Shown here: in pieces, positions 1 to 6,095 of the stretch
Layout of the letters: each line of letters starts with the position of its first letter
How positions within the stretch are numbered: the first letter of the stretch is position 1
From: Parachlamydiales bacterium
Lineage (GTDB): Bacteria > Chlamydiota > Chlamydiia > Chlamydiales > Simkaniaceae
Direction of reading: 5' to 3'
DNA length: 7,639 nt
Assembly: GCA_030641465.1 (NCBI GenBank)
Contig: DAOWHK010000224.1
Span: 1-7,639 of the forward strand
Notes under the pieces: generated by a model
What the model saw: the letters and a program-made list of their open reading frames with translations, nothing else
Told to the model about the DNA's origin: nothing
Databases searched by the model: none
Translations under genes and position numbers: made by a program

Positions 1-2
1 CT

Positions 3-653
3 TTTGAAAATATTTATCTTCGTGGTAAAATATGTGGTATAACAATAGATCGAGAAGAAAAATCTAGTGCTAAATATTTAGAATTGGCGGAGCAACTTCA
101 AAACTTACCAATTCAGATGGAAAAAGATGTTCAAGAGGCAATGAATCGAGTGGGTAAGATATTAGATAACGCTGATCAAGCTCTACGAATAAATGGCATG
201 TGTTTCCTCAGTTTTGGACGCCAATATAATGAAGCAATTTCGGTTTTAAAAAGGGATATCGACAAACTTTTTGGTATAAGAGATCATGATGCTACATTAA
301 GAAGACATTGCGAAGAAGTTGACTACGTTCGAAACGGAGATGATTTTGAAATAAGATTAAACTCAATAGGAAATAAACCTTTGATTACACAAACGAGCGC
401 AGAGGGTGAAGAAGTACCGGTGCAAATGGGCATTGTCGATTTAATAGGCAGGGTAAAAGCTCATGATATCTTTTTGCAGTTGAATGAAGAGGAGACCGAT
501 AAGGTTTATGGCTTAATTTATCAATATGCTTTAGAGGATGGGGTGCAGATTGAGTCTTGGGATCATGAATATGGTCGCAATAATGCCTTTACTGATCTTG
601 ATCGTTTTTGTAGAGCAGTTAGCGAGGTCTCTTCATCAGATAAAGTTATCTAG
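3..653 (+). CDS. Hypothetical protein, 3' part only (5' end outside window)
   Basis: The frame is open from base 3 to the TAA-less TAG stop at 651-653 and gives 216 visible residues. No ATG occurs in frame before base 84, where a TTG (LAEQLQN) could be read as a start, but coding-like sequence (YLRGKICGITIDREEKS) continues to the window edge, so I treat the gene as 5'-truncated by the window. I do not recognise the family. The visible part is soluble and charged, with a helical stretch (about residues 25-80, EKDVQEAMNRVGKIL and neighbours) followed by a mixed acidic region; no membrane segment, repeat or catalytic motif stands out. It converges with the minus-strand gene that ends at 686. A rho-independent terminator at 780-805 probably serves it. 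A second frame continues for 34 further codons after this stop (to 756), so a C-terminal frameshift is possible but unproven. Confidence 0.6.
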   Translation, partial: FENIYLRGKICGITIDREEKSSAKYLELAEQLQNLPIQMEKDVQEAMNRVGKILDNADQALRINGMCFLSFGRQYNEAISVLKRDIDKLFGIRDHDATLRRHCEEVDYVRNGDDFEIRLNSIGNKPLITQTSAEGEEVPVQMGIVDLIGRVKAHDIFLQLNEEETDKVYGLIYQYALEDGVQIESWDHEYGRNNAFTDLDRFCRAVSEVSSSDKVI

Positions 654-682
654 AAGATTTTTTGAGTCGGAAATTGATGTGT

Positions 683-701
683 TTTTCAAAAGCCCTGATT
701 T
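683..701. repeat. 19-bp direct repeat, copy 1
   Basis: TTTTCAAAAGCCCTGATTT at 683-701 is identical to 774-792, 91 bases downstream. This copy holds the TGA stop codon (686-688) of the minus-strand gene. The second copy is the 5' arm of the hairpin at 780-801, so copy 1 could pair with the same 3' arm (792-801). Confidence 0.85.
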
Positions 702-2131
702 AAGAGATTTTGAATATTTAATAGAGCTTTATAGACTGAAATGGATCCGTTTATAAAAAGTTCCATTTGTTTATTTTCAAAAGCCCTGATTTCAGGGCTT
801 TTTTTATGGAGGAGCGCTCTTTTTACAATCCAGGGAATGAGGGCATTTACTGAGTAATGCTCTTTGATGAGGCGGCCAAGTTTTTGGAAGTCTTGTTTTA
901 TTTGGCTCTTTTGTAGAAGGGCTCCTTTTTCTAAAAAATTTCCGTTTAGAAATGCTGCGGCCGCGCCTGTTGCAAGGGAGGTGAGGTAGGTGAGAGCTGA
1001 TTTTTTGTGGGAAAGGGTATCGTAATAAAAAGGTTTTTCTGCGCTAATTGCTTCAAAAAGGGACCCGTCTCCTGTACATCCGATGAGGGTATCTGTTAAA
1101 TCCATGAATTTTAGAAAATCGTTATGGTCAATGTGTTTTGTTACGAAGATTCTTAGTGTTTTTCCGTTTTTGCAAAGAGGTAGGGTTGATTGGTAGGATG
1201 CATAGTATAGGATGATTTTTTTCACGCCAAACAGTTTGCAGGTGTTTAGAATTCTTTTCGATGTAAGGTCTGGAAGGGAAAAGAGGAGAAGATCAATGCT
1301 CCGCGTATCTTTTGCAAGGCCTTGAAGAAGGATGGATAGGTATTCTTCTTGTCCTTTTTTGCTTTTTGTATAGGCAAGGTTAAATGAGGTTTTTTGTTTA
1401 TACTCTTTTAGGAGGGGGCTTTGCTCTTTCATCCAGCAGGCGATTTCTTGGGTTCCAATTTGAGTAAATGAGGTGATTTTTGGGATTTTTTTACTAAAAA
1501 CTCCTTTTTCAAGGCAGTGGAATCCTAGGCTGCGACTTCCTGATTCTGGTCCAAAATCCTGCGTATGGATCATTCCGCACTCTCCGAGTGATTCAATTGT
1601 CGGAAGAGGAGACAGGTCTTTTAGGTGGGGGAATTTGGTTGGGGTTTCTATAATTATGCTTGCAGATCTTAAGGAATTCAGGGTTTTTTTTGAGGGGAAT
1701 TCATACACAATTTTATGTGATTCTTTTCCGGTATAAGAGAGAAGATGGTGTTTATGGGGGTGCTTGATTTTACGATCTTTATGCAAAAAGAGTATAAAAT
1801 CGAGTGTGATTTCTGGAAAAGCTTTTTGTAATATTGAGGCAATTTCAAGTTGAGCGTAGTAATCTCCATACCCTTCTATGACATAGGTGAGAAGGATAAT
1901 ATGGGTGTTTTTTGGTAAAGGGATGTTTTTGTAAAGACTCAAAAGTGCTGTATCGATATAACTTTTTTTGAGAGAGGGTAGGGGGTTGTTTGGGAGATGA
2001 AAGATAGGTTTTGGATGAGCTTCTTTTGGTAGTTTTAGCTCCTTTATCTCGCTCGGCGATAATAGATTTTCCAGGGACTTTTGAGGATGATTGGTTTGTA
2101 GAAATTGTTCTAGTGCATCATGAAAACTCAT
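686..2131 (-). CDS. Uncharacterised 481-residue protein, possible GT-B glycosyltransferase-like
   Basis: ATG at 2131 to TGA at 686. No clear Shine-Dalgarno precedes the start; the upstream bases are an A-rich run. The protein is soluble, lysine-rich and without signal peptide or membrane segments. Two segments hint at a two-domain GT-B fold: EGYGDYYAQLEIASIL at residues 86-101, which resembles the N-terminal glycine-rich 'GxGD' loop and following helix of several nucleotide-sugar transferases, and LIGCTGDGSLFEAISAEKPF at 349-368, which resembles the donor-binding region where a loop of small residues is followed by an E-A-[ILV] helix and a K-P strand. That comparison is from pattern only; no family was firmly recognised and the donor and acceptor are unknown. 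It is transcribed divergently from wrbA across a 59-base gap. The last about 38 codons pass through a terminator-like hairpin (residues 444-451) and the stop lies in a second copy of a 19-bp repeat, so the C-terminus may be altered. Confidence 0.75.
   Translation of the reverse strand: MSFHDALEQFLQTNHPQKSLENLLSPSEIKELKLPKEAHPKPIFHLPNNPLPSLKKSYIDTALLSLYKNIPLPKNTHIILLTYVIEGYGDYYAQLEIASILQKAFPEITLDFILFLHKDRKIKHPHKHHLLSYTGKESHKIVYEFPSKKTLNSLRSASIIIETPTKFPHLKDLSPLPTIESLGECGMIHTQDFGPESGSRSLGFHCLEKGVFSKKIPKITSFTQIGTQEIACWMKEQSPLLKEYKQKTSFNLAYTKSKKGQEEYLSILLQGLAKDTRSIDLLLFSLPDLTSKRILNTCKLFGVKKIILYYASYQSTLPLCKNGKTLRIFVTKHIDHNDFLKFMDLTDTLIGCTGDGSLFEAISAEKPFYYDTLSHKKSALTYLTSLATGAAAAFLNGNFLEKGALLQKSQIKQDFQKLGRLIKEHYSVNALIPWIVKRALLHKKSPEIRAFENKQMELFINGSISVYKALLNIQNLLNQGF
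774..792. repeat. 19-bp direct repeat, copy 2
   Basis: Second exact copy of the repeat at 683-701. In the minus-strand gene it is read in a different frame (…EIRAFEN) from copy 1 (…NQGF-stop), so the repeat is conserved as DNA, not as a repeated peptide. It overlaps the terminator hairpin. Confidence 0.85.
780..805 (+). terminator. Rho-independent terminator, possibly bidirectional
   Basis: A perfect 9-bp stem AAAGCCCTG (780-788) / CAGGGCTTT (793-801) with a 4-base loop ATTT is followed on the plus strand by an uninterrupted T run to 805. It ends transcripts coming from the gene that stops at 653. On the minus strand the same stem has an upstream A run and a shorter TTTT tail, so it might also act weakly on the opposing gene, although it lies inside that gene's open reading frame. 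Confidence 0.75.
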
Positions 2132-2139
2132 AATTTTTT

Positions 2140-2170
2140 TTTACACATTTTCAATATAAAGAGGTATAGT
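2140..2170 (+). promoter_or_regulatory. Candidate promoter for the wrbA-thpR/archease-rtcB operon
   Basis: In the 59-base divergent gap, TTTACA (2140-2145) and TATAGT (2165-2170) resemble housekeeping -35 and -10 boxes, with a 19-base spacer that is longer than the ideal 17. An overlapping TATAAA at 2155-2160 is too close to the same -35. Assigned from position and similarity only. Confidence 0.35.
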
Positions 2171-2179
2171 TATTATTTT

Positions 2180-2185
2180 GGAGGG
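2180..2185 (+). promoter_or_regulatory. Strong ribosome binding site of wrbA
   Basis: GGAGGG ends five bases before the ATG at 2191. It is the clearest Shine-Dalgarno site of the window and fixes the wrbA start. The two downstream genes overlap their predecessors, so this site may load ribosomes for the whole operon. Confidence 0.8.
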
Positions 2186-2190
2186 AAATT

Positions 2191-2796
2191 ATGAAAGTAT
2201 TGATTGTGTACTATTGTACTTATGGAAATGTTTATAAAATGGCAAACTTGATTGCTGAGGGTGTTAGAGAGGTAAGTGGAGCGGTGCCTGTGATTCGCAA
2301 AGTGCCAGAGCTCATGCCAGCTGAGGTGATAGAAAAAAATGCAGATATGAAGGCAGGATCTGACTTGCAAAAAGATGTGCCGCTTGTGAGCCTTAAGGAT
2401 TTTGAGGAAGCTTCGGCTTATGCTTTTGGAACGCCGACTCGTTTTGGAAATGTTTCGTCGCAGCTAAAAAATCAGATTGATCGGCTCAGCTCAATTTGGA
2501 TGAAGGGCGGATTTGAAGGAAAGCCTGGAGGCGTTTTCACATCCACTGGCAGTTTACATGGTGGGCAGGAGACAACAGCTCTTACGATGATGGCGCCGCT
2601 TCTTCATCTTGGTATGGTGCTTGTTGGTGTGCCTTATTCTGTTCAGGAATTATTTTCCACAAAAGGGGGAGGCTCTCCTTATGGTCCTGGGCACGTTGCA
2701 GGAGGCGATAACAAGCGCGATATTGATCCAGAAGAGGCTGCTATTTGCACGGCTTATGGGAAACGCTTAGCAATACTTGGGCAAAAACTTTTATGA
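2191..2796 (+). CDS. wrbA: WrbA, FMN-dependent NAD(P)H:quinone oxidoreductase
   Basis: WrbA proteins are cytoplasmic flavodoxin-like tetramers that bind FMN and reduce quinones with two electrons from NAD(P)H, avoiding semiquinone radicals. The 201 residues match the usual length (about 200). Visible family signatures are the FMN phosphate loop near the N-terminus (VYYCTYGNVYKMA, residues 6-18), FGTPTRFGNVSSQLKNQID (79-97), the STGSLHGGQE loop (118-127) that contacts the flavin, and SPYGPGHVAGGD (162-173). The start is set by a strong GGAGGG site. The stop TGA (2794-2796) overlaps the ATG of the next gene in an ATGA arrangement, so the two are probably co-translated. It is the first gene of an operon otherwise devoted to RNA end joining, an uncommon setting that may mean redox protection of the ligase or simply oxidative-stress co-expression. 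Confidence 0.95.
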   Translation: MKVLIVYYCTYGNVYKMANLIAEGVREVSGAVPVIRKVPELMPAEVIEKNADMKAGSDLQKDVPLVSLKDFEEASAYAFGTPTRFGNVSSQLKNQIDRLSSIWMKGGFEGKPGGVFTSTGSLHGGQETTALTMMAPLLHLGMVLVGVPYSVQELFSTKGGGSPYGPGHVAGGDNKRDIDPEEAAICTAYGKRLAILGQKLL

Positions 2797-3548
2797 AACG
2801 TCTTTTTTTTGGATTTGAAGTTATAGCCCCTTGGAAAGAAAAATTCCCGGAGGGAAGGCTCCTTGATAAGGAGCATCGTCATATGACGCTTTGCTTTCTT
2901 GGAAACGTTCCATTTGAGAGTATTGAACCAAAGTTAAAGGGAATTCCAAGCCTACAGCTCGGTATGGTTGGAGTGTTTGATGAGATGCTTTTTCTTCCGG
3001 TAGCCGCCCTTCATGCGAAAACTTTTGGTACGCACGACCCTATTTCAGATTATCAAAAAAAGCTTGCAAGCTATCTTGGGATGAAAGATGAGAGGCCTTT
3101 TTTGCCTCATGTCACTCTTGCTCGGCTACCACTTGATAAAAAAGCTTGGGAAGAGGTGTTTTCTCCTCTTCCTTTTATGATACCTCGTTTGCATCTATAT
3201 GAAAGTCTTGGAAATCTTAAATATGACCCGATTTGGACAATGGACTTTATTTTACCGTTTGAAGAATTTGAGCATGTTGCAGACATTGCTTTTCATATTC
3301 GAGGCAAAACGTTTGATGAGCTTTTTATTCACGCACAGCTAGCTCTTGCCTTTAAGTTTCCAAATCTTTTGCATTATTTGAGCAGAAAGTCTGTAGGATC
3401 AATTGATGAGATTGTGATGGCGATGGGAGAAATTGTAACGCGCGCAGATATTGCGGAAGGGTGCCCTTTTAAAGCTGTGAGCTATCACGGAAAAATGCAT
3501 AAAATAGAGGATGGAATTATGCACTGGGAGATGATTGTCGATGTCTGA
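2793..3548 (+). CDS. thpR: ThpR (2H phosphoesterase / 2'-5' RNA ligase)-archease fusion protein
   Basis: Start chosen at ATG 2793, which overlaps the wrbA stop by four bases; an in-frame ATG at 2745 would add 16 residues lying inside wrbA and unlike the family. The 251-residue product has two parts. Residues 1-156 form a 2H phosphoesterase domain of the ThpR/LigT type with both catalytic motifs, H30-M-T-L and H106-V-T-L, and the closing LYESLG segment; such enzymes open or join 2',3'-cyclic-phosphate RNA ends. Residues 157-251 look like archease, the RtcB activator: FEHVADIAFHIRGKTFDELFIHA (the H161-x-x-D164 site and following helix) and the C-terminal FKAVSYHG…EMIVDV ending in the conserved acidic residue D250. 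Archeases are usually about 140 residues; this one is about 95 and seems to lack a middle segment. There is almost no linker. The position directly before rtcB strongly supports the archease call. Confidence 0.85.
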   Translation: MKRLFFGFEVIAPWKEKFPEGRLLDKEHRHMTLCFLGNVPFESIEPKLKGIPSLQLGMVGVFDEMLFLPVAALHAKTFGTHDPISDYQKKLASYLGMKDERPFLPHVTLARLPLDKKAWEEVFSPLPFMIPRLHLYESLGNLKYDPIWTMDFILPFEEFEHVADIAFHIRGKTFDELFIHAQLALAFKFPNLLHYLSRKSVGSIDEIVMAMGEIVTRADIAEGCPFKAVSYHGKMHKIEDGIMHWEMIVDV

Positions 3549-4956
3549 TTTAGAAAAAATTGGTCCTGCGACCTATCTTGTGCCGAAGGTCGGTGGGATG
3601 CGCGTTCCAGGACTTTTGATAGCAACAGATGCGCTTATTTCTGAGATGGATATCGAGCGTCCACTCGAGCAGGTAAGAAATGTTGCCTATCTTCCGGGAA
3701 TTGTGGGGCATAGCATTGCGATGCCAGATATTCATTGGGGCTACGGATTTCCAATTGGTGGCGTTGCAGCCATGGATATAGAGGAGGGGGTTATTAGCCC
3801 TGGCGGCGTCGGCTATGATATCAATTGCGGCGTAAGACTTGCGGTCTTGCCAATTCCCTACAAAGAATTTAAAAAACAGATGACAAAGGATCTTTTACAG
3901 CGTATTTATGCGCTTGTTCCCTCGGGCGTTGGAAAAGGGCAAAGAGGTAAGAGTGAGCTCTCAGATAGGGATTATCAAAATCTTCTAAGGCAGGGTGCTA
4001 AATGGTCCATTGAAAGGGGGATGGGATTTGCAAAAGATTTAGAGCATATGGAGAGCTTTGGCGTTATTGAAGGTGCAGATCCATCTGCCGTGTCACAGCA
4101 TGCAAAAGATCGGGGAAAGAAGCAACTTGGAACGATTGGCTCTGGGAATCATTTTGTGGAAATTGGGGAAATACAAAAGATTTTTCTTCCTGAAATTGCA
4201 AAAGCTTGGGATCTTTCCGAGGGAGAGACATATATTCTTATCCACTCTGGATCGCGCGGCTTTGGGCATCAAGTTTGCCAAGACACACTAAACACTTTTA
4301 TTAAAGGCGGGTTTGCAGAAAATCTTCCTGACAGGCAGCTTGTAGCGGCACCTATTAAGAGCGCTGATGGGCAGCACTATTTTGCTGCAATGGCAGCTGC
4401 TGCAAATTTTGCGTTTAATAATCGGCAGCAAATTTTGCATGAAGTAAGGCTTGCTTTTCAAAAAGTGTGTTCCATAAATCCTGAAGAGATTCGCTTGATT
4501 TATGATGTTTGTCATAATATTGCGAAATTTGAAACGCATGGTGGGCAAAAACTCTGCGTGCATCGTAAAGGTGCAACGCGCGCCTTTGGTCCAGGAGATT
4601 CTGAGCTCGCACCCATTTTTCAAAAGACTGGGCAACCAGTTCTTGTTCCAGGAGATATGGGACGCGCAAGCTATCTTCTGGCAGGCCTTGGAAATCCTCT
4701 GACATGGAGTAGTTGCTGTCACGGCGCTGGTAGAGCGAAAAGTCGCGTGCAATCGATGAAATCGTGGCAAGGAAAGGATTTAATTAAATATATGGAAAAA
4801 GAAGGTGTGTCTGTGATGGCATCCTCTGGAAGAACTGTTGCAGAAGAGATGCCTGATGCCTATAAAAATGTCGATACAGTCGTTGAGGCAGTTCAAGAGG
4901 CCGGCCTTGCAAATAAGGTGATTCGCATGAAACCTCAGCTAGTTATTAAAGGTTAA
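3541..4956 (+). CDS. rtcB: RtcB, GTP-dependent RNA-splicing/repair ligase
   Basis: RtcB joins RNA 2',3'-cyclic-phosphate or 3'-phosphate ends to 5'-OH ends using GTP and Mn2+, through a guanylated histidine. The 471-residue protein is full length. All hallmark residues are present: D93 and C96 in GYDINCGVRL, N203-H204 in GSGNHFVEIG, H235 in ILIHSGSRGFGH, H325 in YDVCHNIAKFE, and the guanylated H394 in SSCCHGAGRAKSR. Their spacing fits the archaeal enzyme (C98, H203, H234, H329, H404). I chose ATG 3541, ten bases after GGAG at 3527-3530; a TTG at 3535 is too close to that site. The start overlaps the fusion gene's end by eight bases, so the ligase and its archease activator are probably made together. 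Likely roles are repair of RNA cut by ribotoxins or stress nucleases, or tRNA maintenance. No regulator such as RtcR is visible. Confidence 0.97.
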   Translation: MSDLEKIGPATYLVPKVGGMRVPGLLIATDALISEMDIERPLEQVRNVAYLPGIVGHSIAMPDIHWGYGFPIGGVAAMDIEEGVISPGGVGYDINCGVRLAVLPIPYKEFKKQMTKDLLQRIYALVPSGVGKGQRGKSELSDRDYQNLLRQGAKWSIERGMGFAKDLEHMESFGVIEGADPSAVSQHAKDRGKKQLGTIGSGNHFVEIGEIQKIFLPEIAKAWDLSEGETYILIHSGSRGFGHQVCQDTLNTFIKGGFAENLPDRQLVAAPIKSADGQHYFAAMAAAANFAFNNRQQILHEVRLAFQKVCSINPEEIRLIYDVCHNIAKFETHGGQKLCVHRKGATRAFGPGDSELAPIFQKTGQPVLVPGDMGRASYLLAGLGNPLTWSSCCHGAGRAKSRVQSMKSWQGKDLIKYMEKEGVSVMASSGRTVAEEMPDAYKNVDTVVEAVQEAGLANKVIRMKPQLVIKG

Positions 4957-5025
4957 GTCTGGGTGCAAATGCTAGTGCATTATTAGTCAAATTATGGTAG
5001 ACTATCAGACAGAATTATTAAAAAA

Positions 5026-5029
5026 AGGA
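5026..5029 (+). promoter_or_regulatory. Ribosome binding site of the F-box/LRR gene
   Basis: AGGA preceded by an A run lies seven bases before the ATG at 5037. It supports that start and independent translation of this gene, which is separated from rtcB by 80 bases. In that gap there is only a weak 5-bp hairpin (4968-4981) and no convincing terminator or promoter. Confidence 0.65.
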
Positions 5030-5036
5030 TATAATA

Positions 5037-6095
5037 ATGGCAGCTGCTTCTCCTACATTATTTGATTTACCAACTGAGGTATTAGACGATATTTTTTCTA
5101 GAGTTGGTGATCCTATGATGGCTGCCGTTTCACGGAAATTAAAGCCAATTGTAGAAAAAGCAATAGAGGATCATCTCGAATCAATTTGTACGTATTTATC
5201 AGATCCTATTGAGGCAAAGCTGAGTCACGATAATGCAAAAGAACAATTTTTAACGGCATCAAGAGCGTATAAGATATTATTTGAATGCCCAAGAGGAATA
5301 GATCAGGGTGAAATGTTAGGCAAAGCTCACCCGTTGATTTCAAAGACCAGTCTTGAGAAAATGGCGAAAAAAATAGAGGATGTTGGAATCGCTCTACACA
5401 TCTGGAACTGGCTCCCTGGGGGACCTGTCGCGTTAGGTTTACTAGAGCGGGGATTTTCCAAAGCGCAAATTGCTAATCATTTTAGTAGCTGGGTGGAAGG
5501 TAATGAGGGGGTGATGGCAAGCCGTCTGACGGTTTCTCTCGTGAACCGAAAGCTTCTTTCTTTTCCGAGGTCGATATTTGCATTAACGCTTACAAATATA
5601 GAGTCCATTAATATTGAAAATTGTGCATTAACGTCTATTCCATCTGAGATCGGCGATTTTGGATGTTTAAAGGAATTAATTCTACGAAATAATCAACTGC
5701 AGGAGCTTCCCGAATCAATAGGGGATCTTAAAGCTTTAGAAAGATTAATAGTTGAAAAAAATGCATTGCAAGCTCTTCCTTCTACAATATCGAGGCTTTT
5801 GAACTTACGAAGATTGAATGCTGCACATAATAATTTGACAACTCTACCAGATGAAATGAATAAGATGGTTAAATTAAATCAGATTTATTTAGAAGGAAAT
5901 TGTTTAACAACAGTGCCTGCTCAAATTAGTCAGTTGCCAAATTTATTAACATTGTTGATTAATAATACTCCGGGATTGGATTTGCCTGAGGAAATACGGA
6001 CTCACCGAGCGTTAAAGTTTAAAGAGGCTATCGAGCTTTTCAATCCTTGGAAAAACGTTGAACTTTCTCAATCGTCTGAGGATGATTTTCCGTAA
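5037..6095 (+). CDS. F-box and leucine-rich-repeat protein, probable secreted effector
   Basis: The 352-residue protein is eukaryote-like. Residues 7-40 (TLFDLPTEVLDDIFSRV, then AAVSRKLK) fit an F-box, the motif that docks onto SKP1 in SCF ubiquitin ligases. Residues 41-165 are a helical spacer containing LHIWNWLPGG (about 120-129), similar to a segment I associate with the LRR protein families of Parachlamydia and Protochlamydia. From residue 185 come six 23-residue repeats (starting at 185, 208, 231, 254, 277 and 300) of the form LxxLxxLxLxxNxLxxLPxxIxx, the plant-intracellular/Shoc2-like class; the last is degenerate. A short acidic tail (SQSSEDDFP) ends it. No classical signal peptide is seen, as expected for type III substrates. 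By analogy it may recruit host proteins bound by the LRRs for ubiquitination; target unknown. Codon use is more AT-rich than in rtcB. Its 3' end overlaps the opposing aldolase gene by 56 bases. Confidence 0.9.
   Translation: MAAASPTLFDLPTEVLDDIFSRVGDPMMAAVSRKLKPIVEKAIEDHLESICTYLSDPIEAKLSHDNAKEQFLTASRAYKILFECPRGIDQGEMLGKAHPLISKTSLEKMAKKIEDVGIALHIWNWLPGGPVALGLLERGFSKAQIANHFSSWVEGNEGVMASRLTVSLVNRKLLSFPRSIFALTLTNIESINIENCALTSIPSEIGDFGCLKELILRNNQLQELPESIGDLKALERLIVEKNALQALPSTISRLLNLRRLNAAHNNLTTLPDEMNKMVKLNQIYLEGNCLTTVPAQISQLPNLLTLLINNTPGLDLPEEIRTHRALKFKEAIELFNPWKNVELSQSSEDDFP

Noticed and set aside
538..756. Plus-strand 72-codon ORF overlapping the end of the first gene
   Set aside because: Most of it is a shadow in another frame and it lacks a ribosome binding site; only its tail after 653 is considered, as a possible frameshifted extension.
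2745..2792. Upstream in-frame ATG that would lengthen the ThpR-archease protein by 16 residues
   Set aside because: It lies within wrbA, has no ribosome binding site, and the family begins at MKRLFFGFE, where the ATGA overlap supplies a start.
4288..4770. 160-codon minus-strand ORF inside rtcB
   Set aside because: It is antisense to a fully conserved RtcB, is rich in residues typical of shadow frames and has no recognisable motif.
4968..4981. Small hairpin AATGC-TAGT-GCATT after rtcB
   Set aside because: The stem is only 5 bp, AT-rich and lacks a following T run, so it is not convincing as a terminator.
4983..5001. Possible promoter (TTAGTC … TAGACT) before the F-box/LRR gene
   Set aside because: The boxes fit consensus poorly and the spacing is wrong, so I could not separate it from AT-rich background.
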